Shown: positions 19,401 through 28,700 of the stretch, piece by piece
Layout: each line of letters starts with the position of its first letter
Position numbering within the stretch: position 1 is the first letter of the stretch
NCBI GenBank assembly: GCA_003116975.1
Contig: BGKB01000142.1
Location: 1 to 64,000, forward strand
Source of the DNA: Aurantiochytrium sp. KH105
Taxonomy: Eukaryota; Sar; Bigyra; Thraustochytrida; Thraustochytriidae
Length of the DNA stretch: 64,000 nucleotides
Direction: 5' to 3'
The notes under the pieces: generated by a model
Told to the model about the DNA's origin: nothing
Databases searched by the model: none
What the model saw: the letters and a program-made list of their open reading frames with translations, nothing else
Position numbers and translations under genes: made by a program

Positions 19401-21763
19401 GCGGCGCCAGCGGCGAGGTCGCTGTGGTCGAAAATGACAACGTTGACGTCGGCACCGCTCTTGAGCAGGTGGTGGATTCCGTTGGCCGCAAGGTCTTGGG
19501 CCCAGTTGTCGCCGGCGACGATCCACTCCGAGGCCTTGGGCAAGAGGTCGCGGTGCTCGAACACGTACGAGACGTCAGAGTGGGCATCCTTTTCGGCGGC
19601 GAGAAGTCCCACGAGGCGGGGGATGACGCGGCCGCAGCGGACGGCGTTATCGTGGCTGCCGTGCCACATGCCGAGCGTGGCGAGGAGCTCCTTGGAGCAG
19701 ACCTGGCTGGCCTTGCGATCCGAGAGCATTTGCTTGACATAGTCGACGAGGCGCTTGCGAGCATGGGCGCGCGCAAGCGTGGCGCCGTACGAGGCCTCGA
19801 CAGACTCCATGACCGAGGATCCGGTGGTGTCCGAGACCAAAAGACGCTCGCCAAAGAGCTGGTGCATGAGGTCATGGTACGGGACGGTGGCCGGGTCGGC
19901 CGGGATGGAAGCCTGCTTCGCCGACTTGCTGCTGGTGAGCTCAACGCGCGACGAGGGCGCAAGCGACGCCGCGACCAGGTCACGCGGGTACGGAAGCGTG
20001 CTGCCGTCGGCGTCGGCGTCAGTGGCGGCCGGGGCCTTCCACGAGACCTTGGAGAGGTCAAAGCGGACCACCGCCGTCGCGACGCAGTCAGGCTTGAGTT
20101 TGGGCAAAAAGGTCGACTTGGCCTCGGGGACGGCCGCGGCGGCCACGCGAGCAATGTGCGTGTACGTCTGGGCGTAGTCGGCCTTGGAGCCGAGCAGGTG
20201 GACGCCCAAGAGCTGCATGGCCCAGTTGCTCATGGCGGGCGCGTCGCCGACGATTTTGGTGCCGTTGGCCACGCACAGCTCGACGCCCGAGGCGACGAGG
20301 TTGGCGCGAAACGCCGGAGTGAGCTCGCGCGCGACCTGCTCGATCGAGGTCCAGGGCGCGTTGATGAGCAGTCGCGTGCCCTGGCGAGCCTGGGCGAGCA
20401 CGTCGCAGTTCGGGAGCAAAAGCACCGAGGGGTCGTCGACGACGACAACGTCGGCGCCGCGAATCGTGTGCTCAAAGTTGCGGAGGGCGATCGTGCTGAA
20501 GCGAAGCTCGGTGCGCGCGACGCCGGACTGGGCCGAAGCCTGCTCGACGGCCTGGACCTTGAGGCCCATGACGGGGCCGCAGACGGCCGCAAGGGCGTTG
20601 CGGGCGGCGGCGCCGTTCTTGCGCAGGGTCCAGGAGACCATTTGGTTTACGAGAGAGCTGACCTCCGAAAAGGGCACCTTTTCCATGGCCGATTCTACGT
20701 CGGCGTGCGAAAAGCGGGCCCGCGGCGAGGCGCTCGTGAGGTTTTCCTCAATGGCGGCAACCAGACCCGGGTGGTATCCGAGAGCGGCGTGGGGCGCGAG
20801 GGTGGCGCTCACGAGGAGGGGGGTGGCGTACTGGGCCTCGCCCGAGTGGAAAGAGGACGTCACATCCTTGAACAGCGGGGTGTCACCGTTGCGGCACTGG
20901 TCAATGACGCAGATGCGGCGGGTCGAGTCTGGGAGCGCCGCCAAAAAGTGCTGCGCGGACCACGGGCGCACCGCGCGCACGCGGAGGACGCCGACCGAGG
21001 TTCCGGGAAAGCTGAGGGCGGCCGTGCCGCAGGCCACAATGACGGCCTCGGCGTCGGCGGGGCCCTGGTAGTCAAAGAGGCCCTTTTCGAAGCGCGAGAC
21101 GCGCTTGAGGGCCGCGTCGAGGGCGTGCGCCGGCGAGGGCAGACCCTGGAGGTCAGCCATGTCGGAGCGCAAGTCGGCCAGGTCGTCGGCCGCGAGGAGG
21201 TCGACGTGGCTCAGGCCGCTGCCCAAGCGGGTCCCGTCCCAGAAGCTCAGCACGGGGACGCCCTGTGTCTCCGAGACAATGTGCGCGGCCACGGCAAAGT
21301 CGTGGACTTCCTGCACGTTGGCGGCTGCGAGCATGGCAAAGCCCGTCTCGCGAACGGCCATGACGTCGCTGAGGTCGGCAAAGACGGCGCCATCCTCGGT
21401 GCGGGAGGCGGCGCTCACGTGGACGACAAGGCTGTTGCCAGCGCCGAGACGCTCCGCGCCGAGGCCGTACAGGTTGCCGACCATCTTGCGCAGCATCTGG
21501 CTGCCTGTGACCACGGCCACGCGTCCGCCTTCCTCCTTGAGCTCGGCGCCGGTGCTGTCTGCGCGCTCCACGACGCGGACCTGTGTCACGGCCCCGGTCG
21601 CGTTCGTCTTGCCCTTTTTATGCCAGTTCGTGAGCACCTTTTCGCCCACGCCCTGCGCGCCGGGCACGTCCACGGCGGCCTGCACGAGCACGGCATCGCT
21701 CAGCGCGAACGCCACGTGCGCGCTCGCCTCGCCGCCGCTCACGAGCACGTCCTTGGCGCCCAT
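16457..21763 (-). CDS. Sulfite reductase [NADPH] hemoprotein beta subunit (fungal Met5-type)
   Basis: A 1768-residue intronless protein that reduces sulfite to sulfide with the alpha subunit encoded at 25708-29367. The N-terminal ~650 residues resemble the pyruvate-ferredoxin-oxidoreductase-like region of fungal sulfite reductases. A flavodoxin-type FMN domain follows at about 1019-1165 (LLVLFGSDGGNAAS; ATAGQGEPC; FAVFGLGDSHYW). The sulfite/nitrite reductase ferredoxin-like and hemoprotein domains run from ~1200 to the end. The cysteines that bind the 4Fe-4S/siroheme centre are present as CASLPYC (~1613-1619) and TGCPNGCARPY (~1657), with spacing close to that of E. coli CysI. Yeast Met5 is about 1440 residues, so this protein is longer, mainly in the N-terminal half. 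The chosen ATG is followed by G. An equally long antisense frame is a shadow. Confidence 0.93.
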   Translation of the reverse strand: MGAKDVLVSGGEASAHVAFALSDAVLVQAAVDVPGAQGVGEKVLTNWHKKGKTNATGAVTQVRVVERADSTGAELKEEGGRVAVVTGSQMLRKMVGNLYGLGAERLGAGNSLVVHVSAASRTEDGAVFADLSDVMAVRETGFAMLAAANVQEVHDFAVAAHIVSETQGVPVLSFWDGTRLGSGLSHVDLLAADDLADLRSDMADLQGLPSPAHALDAALKRVSRFEKGLFDYQGPADAEAVIVACGTAALSFPGTSVGVLRVRAVRPWSAQHFLAALPDSTRRICVIDQCRNGDTPLFKDVTSSFHSGEAQYATPLLVSATLAPHAALGYHPGLVAAIEENLTSASPRARFSHADVESAMEKVPFSEVSSLVNQMVSWTLRKNGAAARNALAAVCGPVMGLKVQAVEQASAQSGVARTELRFSTIALRNFEHTIRGADVVVVDDPSVLLLPNCDVLAQARQGTRLLINAPWTSIEQVARELTPAFRANLVASGVELCVANGTKIVGDAPAMSNWAMQLLGVHLLGSKADYAQTYTHIARVAAAAVPEAKSTFLPKLKPDCVATAVVRFDLSKVSWKAPAATDADADGSTLPYPRDLVAASLAPSSRVELTSSKSAKQASIPADPATVPYHDLMHQLFGERLLVSDTTGSSVMESVEASYGATLARAHARKRLVDYVKQMLSDRKASQVCSKELLATLGMWHGSHDNAVRCGRVIPRLVGLLAAEKDAHSDVSYVFEHRDLLPKASEWIVAGDNWAQDLAANGIHHLLKSGADVNVVIFDHSDLAAGAAAPAAAETDLNESAVSVAASMTTAPPAVGEQPAQPADSNKRNIGLYAMNYGNAYVASVSALASQSQALRALAEADAYRGPSVILAHAPRPADADGEAQSVLASLDTSFASESATADKTGAASSATAAAAAVDSGAWPLYRWNPNHRDEEFSLDSAKLLKSIEEFLKREQQLSILANATPANPVVDPEATLESRRATQHDELLRAAQQRRLAAQFDQLADAAAAPAGGNRDLGLLVLFGSDGGNAASVAEKIAKKAEVSGCGEVRCLEANDVTPEDLAEEKHLVMVLATAGQGEPCANSKNLVEALMGSSVKLEELKFAVFGLGDSHYWGKDTADSKKYFCLNAREIDEKLASLGAQRIQPVGLGDDQDEDGYDSALNVWEPALWDALDVTIDTSADLGGAPKIVDDDIKLKSNFLQGMIDEGLRDTTTGKLLPEDTKLTKFHGMYQQDQRELREERIAAKQELAYSFMIRIGLPGGVCTSEQWIAMDDIITKYSGNQILKVTTRQAFQIHGVIKTDLKDTMKAINRATMDTLAACGDVNRNVIGDQNWRKSPGHAEFNDLARALQAHLRPQAGGHSYAQIWLDKQIVAGTVMEEKIYGPTYLPRKFKIALAVNNERNLVDVFSHCLGLIANIKNGKLQDVIVTVGGGMGTTFGQESTYPRLADVLGSVRPDQVLAVAEAIVKVQRDNGERENRKNARLKYTVERMGLEVFKSKVEALCGFRIPKAGPIFFTSNSDKFGWERGYDGMWDYTLFVENGSVRDDPDYKLRTCLYDVAKANLGGEMSLTATQNVVIGKVSPQNKPRIEEILRSYGVSNERFTGMRKSSMACASLPYCALAMAEASRYLPTLLDKMDDIITECGLRNDEIVVRVTGCPNGCARPYMAEIALIGTAPGRYHLLLGGGGAGERIARLVKRGCSEEEILDICRPLFEQYAKYRLNGERFGDFVVRQKVVEPVIHGRCFWVEDAKDNDTNSPSGTNHIYW

Positions 21764-21833
21764 CCTGCTCTTCTCCTCCTCGGGTCTCTCTCGCCTGCAC
21801 CGCCGACGCGCGGTGATCCGGTTTTGCTCGCCC

Positions 21834-21884
21834 GCCTCGCCTCGCCTCGCCTCGCCTCGCCGCTAGATAGATAGATAGATAGAC
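21834..21884 (+). repeat. (CTCGC)n followed by (GATA)n microsatellites
   Basis: About five CTCGC units followed by five TAGA/GATA units, 70-120 bases upstream of the beta subunit start, within its likely promoter or leader. Confidence 0.9.
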
Positions 21885-22181
21885 CTCGCTGCTGCCACTG
21901 CTGCCTGCTCTCCCCTCTCTCCCTGCCCTTCCTTCACCAGCAGCGAGCTCGCATCGCCCTGAGCGCCGCTTCCTCCTCGCGCGTCCCGCGCAGGCGCCGC
22001 GGTCCCGACGGCGGCGCCGGGCCGGGCCAGGCAGGGCCAGGCAGGCCAGCCGAGCCCGCGCGGCGGCGGCGGCAAGGGCGAGGGCGAGGGCGAGGGCGGC
22101 GAGGGCGAGGGCGGCGAGGGCGAGCGCGAGGGCAGGGCGCGAGACCGCGGCGCCGGCAAGATGCGTGGTCGCGGCGCAGGC

Positions 22182-22210
22182 CCCTCTGACACTCCACCGG
22201 TGTCAGAGGG
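22182..22210. repeat. Perfect 11 bp inverted repeat
   Basis: CCCTCTGACAC and GTGTCAGAGGG flank a 7-base loop (22193-22199). It could form a hairpin or a dimeric factor site about 420 bases upstream of the beta subunit gene. Confidence 0.6.
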
Positions 22211-22249
22211 CGGCCCTGCGACGTCGCCCGCCGCTGCGCTCTCGTTTTC

Positions 22250-22289
22250 CTTTCTTTTCTTTTCTTTTCTTTTCTTTTCTTTTCTTTTC
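22250..22289 (+). repeat. (TTTTC)n microsatellite
   Basis: About eight tandem TTTTC units, a pyrimidine tract in the divergent spacer. Confidence 0.9.
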
Positions 22290-24460
22290 GGTTTTTGTCT
22301 CTCGTTTCCCCCCTTTCTTTCTTTTTATTTGTTGTTTGTTTTCGGGGATAGTGGAAAATGGATGAAGGGATTCATGCTTTCCTCCGCCGTAATGGTGATG
22401 ATGATGGTGGTGGTGGTGGCGGTGATGAGGAGGTGAACCATGACGATGATGGCGATCGATCTCGGCCGAGGCAAGTGAAGCCGCAGCGACGCCCTGCCTG
22501 CTGCCAAGTCTCCACTGCTGCTCTGACAGACAGGGTCGAAAAAGTCGGCTTGCGTATACAATGCAATGCATATTTTATAAAAGCAACGTGGGTGATGCGA
22601 TGCAGAGCTCTCGGCCCGAGCCGACCCGCTCCCGACTTCGACACCGGCAATTGCGGCGCTCGGGGTTGACAGTGGGGCCGCCGGTGGCATGGCCTCACTG
22701 TCACCAGCGATGACGCCGCGACGAAAACGAGAAGGACCGGCGCCGGCGGAAGGAAGTGCCGAGTCTCGCGGCAAACGTAAGCTAGGTGATCTAAGACCTC
22801 TGTTGGCATAAAATCTTTTTTTTTTTGGTCAAGATGAGATGCGTCATGCGCCAGGCAAGGATCGATCGTTACTGACACTAAAAGGATGATGACACAGAGA
22901 CTACGCGAAGCGCGCCATGTCGAGAGGCATTGGTGCACTTCAGGCAGAAAGAAGGAACGAGCGATGATAGTTTTGTGAAAGATTTTTGGTGGGTAAAGCG
23001 AGCTGCCAGCTGGTTGTGGCTCATGGACACGCTGGACCTATTTCGCGAAACAGTGATCGACGCTGCGCTGCCGGTTCATCGCAGTAGCAGCTCGCATGTT
23101 ATGCTGATCATCACCCACCCAACCTCGTGCTGCGAGAGAGTGTAGCCAGCCTGAAAAGGACACATGCATCTCAGGCGAAGCGTGTCGACTGAGCAGCCTC
23201 AAAGATGACCGGCCATCCTTCACTCACAACGAGAAAAACACACAGTCAGTTGGCCTGGCCGATTCATTGATCTGGCTGGTGAGACCTCTTTGTTGCGCGT
23301 GTGCAATATCTTAGTGTCGATGTAAGAAGATGTGAGGCATCACTGTAGTAGTTATATCCGTGGTCACCATCACCACATCTCAATCCTCCTTGTTCGGGCC
23401 GACTCTTTCGTCAGCCAGCAGCTGCAGCTTGTTGTGGCTGCGTGCTGTCCATCTGACACCTTCACTTTCATGCTCGTAGCAATGACAAGAAACGAACGAA
23501 GGCTCCGAAGCGCCAGCATTCGTGTTGCTCGAATCGACCACCTTTTCCGTGCCGCAACCGAAGATGGCGATCGAACCGACAAGCTCCGCAGGGCGTCGCT
23601 TTCCAGCACCAATGACGGCAGCTGCCCATCCGTCTGCCTCGCGCGAGGCCTGTCGCTGTTGCTGTCACCCGCACAGCAGCTAGAGCAGCAGCAGCAGACG
23701 CTGACGCTGACGCTTGCCGTGCGCGCCTCCAGCAGCCAGAAGAACAGAGGGGCACCTAAAAGGAAAAGACAAAAAGAACCTGAAAGACAGCGCTGACGTG
23801 AAACCTGGCGCAAGAAATGTCTTCCCCGCGGCTGTGGGATCGGGTTGCGCAGTCCGCGATGACGTTCCCAATCTCGCTCGACGTCACAAGCGCGAGCAGA
23901 AATGAAAAGAAAAGGAAAAAGAAAGAAAAGAATAAGAATAGAAAAGAAAAGCAAAGCAAAGCAAAGAGCAACCAGCCACATAGTGAAAAGCAGAGTATGA
24001 AAAGAAAAGGAAAAAGAAAAGCCTCCGTGTCCTCGCTCCCCTTGCGCCGACTCGGAGCCAGCGCGGGTCCCAAGAGGCGCCGAGGCGCAGAGCGGAAGAG
24101 AGAAAAGAGAGGTCCTGGCCTCGCGCTTGTGTCGCCTGGCTGGCCGAGGTCCGTCCATTCATCCACCCCATCCATCCATCCTATTCCATACGCCCATGAC
24201 CGCCCATGACCACGTAGCTGCAGCAGCCAGCAGCTGGCAGCTGCAGGCAGCGCAGGCAGTGCAGCCAGGTCGGCGCGTGCGGAACCGGGAGGCCTCGCAG
24301 CGGAAGCCTGCCTGGAAAAGAGGGGCCAAGGGCCACCCATTCCCTTCGCCATCCGCCTCGCTGCGGCTGCGGCTTCCTCTCGACGACGAGTAAGTAAGCG
24401 CAGCTGGCTGCAGGCAGACGCTCTCTCCGGCGCGCATCGCTGCTTGACAGTGCGTCTACG

Positions 24461-24503
24461 GTCGATTGATCGATCGATCGATCGACCGACCGACCGACCG
24501 ACC
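24461..24503 (+). repeat. (GATC)n then (GACC)n microsatellite
   Basis: About five ATCG units pass directly into about five ACCG units. The same style of GATC tract recurs at 31397-31417. Confidence 0.9.
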
Positions 24504-24696
24504 ACTGGCCAACCACGCGAAGCGATGCGATGCTGTGAGGCCGTGCAGGCCGCGCCGAGATTGAACCGACTTCAACCTAACGTATTATAAGAGAAGACGT
24601 GTCTGACCAACGTGAACTTGAACTTGCCAAGAAACCTCGCTCGGGCCACCGGCCACTGCCGCCGACCGTCCTGCGATTTCATCCAACGTAAAAGCC

Positions 24697-24734
24697 GCAT
24701 CGCATCGCATCGCATCGCATCGCATCGCATCGCA
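24697..24734 (+). repeat. (GCATC)n microsatellite
   Basis: Seven tandem GCATC units. A related GCATCGCTCC array lies at about 25377-25410, also in the divergent spacer. Confidence 0.9.
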
Positions 24735-25707
24735 AGAGGACAGGACGGCCATCACGACGGCCTTTGACCTCGCTCTTCTTCAAGCAGGCATCGCCATTGC
24801 GCAGAGGGAGCGTCGCCAAGCGGCGTCTTTGTTCGTTTCTGTATTCCGTGAACTCTTGCGCCGCGCACAAAAGGGAAAAATAATGCACGCAAGCATGGCA
24901 CGAACGTCACGGCTGCCCTGATTACCCGAACGTCTCCCACACCCCTCTCACGCTGTCCGTTCCTCGTCTCCTTAACCCATACGGTTCTGCGTTGCGCGGG
25001 CATACGGAACCTCTTGCGTCGGAACCTCTTTCGTCTCGCCCCGAGACAGCCCTTCCTACCCCTCCCCGCTGCGCTCGCACACCTACTTCGGGGGCTCCCG
25101 GACGAGTCTCCGCGGGTGACGTCGCGACCGGCGGAACTCGCGAATCACCCGGCGCGGTCTCTTCTAACTAAGCATCGTCACCGTGGACCGAGCGTCTGCG
25201 TCTCCACTGGCCGCCGCCCACGTCACGAGATGCAATGCACGCGATGGAATGACGACGCCCCTCGCCCGCCCAATGAGGCTCGCTCCCGTGCCGCCCCTCC
25301 CGACGCTGGCCTGCTGGCCCGGGCGCGCTCTCGGCGCCGGCCGCTGCCAGATGCAGCTGCGACAGGCATCGCACCGCATCGCTCCGCATCGCTCCGCATC
25401 GCTCCGCACCGCGGCGTCCAGCAGCAGCAACCGAGGCGCTGCCCGTCCTGTTCGCTAGTGGCCACGGCTTCGGCCGGTAGGGTGTCTTAGCGTAAACCCT
25501 AGCAAAGGGTGAGCCTGGTCTTCCCGTTGGGCGGCGTGCGCCAGACCCCAAACAAACAAACACATAACCCGACCAACCACCCATACATCGCGCCGACCCC
25601 AGCTCAGCGCCGCGAGCCGTGCTGCGAGACAGCACGCCCGGCAGCGGGAGCAGGAGCAGGAGCAGCAAGCAGCAGCAGCAGCAGCGGCAGCGGCGGAAAC
25701 AACCACC

Positions 25708-28700
25708 ATGGGCAAGGGCCAGGGCGAGATGGAGGGCATCCTCCAGCTTGCCGGAGGCATCCTCTTTGGCGGCTTCGCGCTGTACAAGATGACCAAGGAA
25801 GACAAGAAGGCCGCCGGCGCCAAGAGCTCCTCCGACGCCAAGGCCCCTCTTGTGAGCGTGGACCAAAAGCCTGCCGTCAAGGTCCCCGCCGTGCTCGCCA
25901 GCGGCAACAACGCCACCCCCCAGAACCAGGACGACCTCCCCTCCTGGGTCTCGCGCAAGGCCGCACCCGAGCAGGCCGCCGCACCCAAGGCCACCGAGGA
26001 GGCCAAGAAGCAGACCGTCGATGACGACCTTCGCTCTTCCGTCTCGTCGGCTTCTGATGACTCCGAGGAGTACATTCCCAGCTGGATGAGCCGCAAGGAC
26101 CCCAAGACCCGCCCCGAGGAGGTCTCTGGCGTCGTCATCCCGGCATCCAACGCAAGCACCGTCGAGAGCACCGGCCAGTACTACGCTGGCGGCGCCTCGC
26201 AGGTCACCTCTGTCAACCACGCCGTCGCTCGCGTCGCCCAGGCACGCAGCGATGTCGTCTTTGTCTACCCCGCCGCCGGCACCTCGTACCTTGGCTCGAC
26301 CCTCGACAAGACCGCCGGTGAGGCCCAGATTCTCGAGATGGAGACCCGTCCCGGCGCCGGCGCCGCCGTTGCTGGTGCCGCTGCTGGCGGCTCCCGCGTG
26401 ACCATTCTCGCCACCAGCGCCTCCGTCAAGGCCATGCTTCCCAGCCTCTTTGACATGGCCGCCAAGTCGCTCCCCGTCGTCATCCATGTCGCCGCGCTCG
26501 CCGTCGGCGATACCGATCTCGCCGTTGGCCAGGACCTCACCGAGGTCATGACCGCCCGCGACACTGGTGTCGTCATGCTCGCCTCGGCCACCGCCGAGGA
26601 GACCCAGGAGACCGCCCTCGCGGCCCACGCTCTCGCCGAGGCTCGCGGCAAGCCTGTCCTCCACTTCTTTGACGGTGCTCGCTCTCTCCAGCAGCTCACC
26701 CCGGTCCGTCTCGCCCCTCCCTCGATCCTCGCCGCCCCGGCGCAGCCCGCTGCCCTCGCGCAGCCTGCTGCCTTCGAGTACTCTGGCAGCAAGACCGCCG
26801 AGGCCGTCATTGTCACCATGGGCGCCCCCTCCGCCGTCGTCGAGGAGGCCGTCTCCGCCCGTAGCGGCCACCATGCCGACCTCGCGGGTGTCCTTCGCGT
26901 GCGCATGCTCCGCCCCTGGTCCGTCAGCGACCTCGTCAGCGCGCTCCCGGCATCCACCCGCCGCATCTGCGTCGTCGACCAGGCCGGCGCTCTTGCCCCT
27001 CTCTTCGAAGAGGTCGCCGCCAGCATTCACAGCGAGGCATGGACCTCGACCCGGCCTCTCCCGCTCCTTCTCTCGGTGCGTCTTCCGGCCCTCGTCGATG
27101 GCTTTACCCCGGCCATGGCCCACACCATCCTCAACAACGTGCTCTCTGCGCGCCCGCAAATGTCCCTTGGCGCTGAACTCGTCCACGCCTCGGTCAACAT
27201 TGACCAGGCCCGCCCTGCCGGTACTGGCCGCGCCATTGTTGCTCTCGCGGCAGGCGGCGAGGGCGCCGCTTCGCAGATCCGCGCGGCCGCCACTGCGCTC
27301 GCGTCCCAAACCTCCTCGCAGGTCCTCGTGACCGAGGATCCCTACGCCGGCGATGAGGGCATCGTTCGTGCCGAGATCCGTGTCGGAGGCGCTGCTCGTC
27401 GTCTTGCCGAGTCCTACGCCGTTCAGGAGGCCGATGTTGTCGTCCTCGAGCAGCGCGCTCTTCAGGGCGCCGGTCTCTTGGCCGCCGAGCTCCTCCGCGA
27501 CAACGGTGTCGTCGTCGTCCTCCCCGACGCCTCGCGCCGTGGCCAGGACCAGCTCAGCGCACACATTGAGCTTCCTGCCGAGGTCCGCAACGAGCTCTCC
27601 CGCAAGTCGGCGCGTCTTGTGACTGTTGATGCTTATGCCTTCCTTCGCGATGCCGCCGAGCGCTCCGCCGAGCCCGTGCCTGTTGCCACACTCCATGCCG
27701 CCGAAAAGTGGATGGCCCTCGTCGCGGCCCTCTACCAGTGCGAGGGCCCGGAGCGCTTCTCGGCCCAGCTCGTGGGTCAGCTTCGCGGTGCTCTTCAGGG
27801 CTCTGCTCGCTCTGCGCTCGGATCCGCTCTTGGCGATGCCCTCGTCACTGGCGTCAGCCGCGTCGAAGGCTATCTTACGGATAACGGCGCCGCTCTCCGC
27901 GAGGTCTCCTTTGGCGGCCCCCACGCCTACATGCCTCGCATGCAGACCGTCGGCAACGGCGGCCTTCACATTGATGCCGTCGAGGCCAGCTCTTTTGGCT
28001 CCTCGCAGTTTGGCGCCATGTCGCCCATCCCCCACGCCCGTGGTGCTGTTCGCGACGCAAACCTTCACTTTGTCCCGCGCTTCAAGGTCGCTGCCCCGGA
28101 AGAGTCCAAGGCGGCTCGCGTTGGTGCTCCCGAGGAGATCACCCGTCTCCCCCGCCACCAGGCGGCCCTCCCTCTTATTTTCCCCAGCGCCTACAGCAAG
28201 ACTGATGCCATCAAGCCGGCATCGCGCGAAAAGGCCTACCAGGTCCGCCTCACCCGCAAGGATCGCCTCACCCCGGCCGAGTACAGCCGCGACATTTTCC
28301 ACCTCGAGTTCGACATTAGCGACACTGACATCCAGTACCGCATCGGTGATGCCCTTGGTGTCTACCCTGAAAACGACGAGGCCGAGGTCGATGCCTTCAT
28401 CCGCGAGTACGGTCTCGACCCGGAGGAGTTCGTTTCCTTTCCTTCGCGCGACGGCAAGGTTGAGATCAAGTCGGTGCGCAACATTCTTATTTCCGAGCTC
28501 GACATCTTTGGCAAGCCCGCCAAGCGCTTTTACTGCGCCCTCGCTGGCTTTGCTTCGTCCCGTTACGAGCACCTCAAGCTCATGCACACTGGTACCGATG
28601 ACTCGGAGGCCTTCAAGCTCGGCACCTACGAGACGGTCCGTTTTGCCGATTTGCTCCTTCAGTACAAGTCGGCCAAGCTCACAATTGCCGACCTCATTGC

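Larger units (their letters stand above)
21764..25707. other. 3.9 kb divergent spacer between the two sulfite reductase genes, rich in simple repeats
   Basis: The two subunit genes start at its ends and run outward, so promoters and leaders of both must lie here. I found no ORF with recognisable content. It contains many microsatellites (several listed separately), a GGCGAG-type tract at about 22078-22136, GATGGT-type repeats at about 22390-22460, an A/G-rich stretch at 23900-24015 and a CAAACAAACAAACA leader motif at about 25550 upstream of the alpha gene. A small gene or non-coding RNA cannot be excluded. Confidence 0.55.

Noticed and set aside
16376-21874. 1832-codon open frame antisense to sulfite reductase beta
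   Set aside because: It is aligned codon-to-codon with the real gene, so its stops would need CTA, TTA or TCA sense codons, which are avoided in this GC-rich codon usage. The translation is repetitive and has no domain.
23370-24158. 262-codon minus-strand frame in the sulfite reductase spacer
   Set aside because: The phenylalanine/leucine/serine-rich translation comes from an A/G-rich simple repeat tract. No domain.
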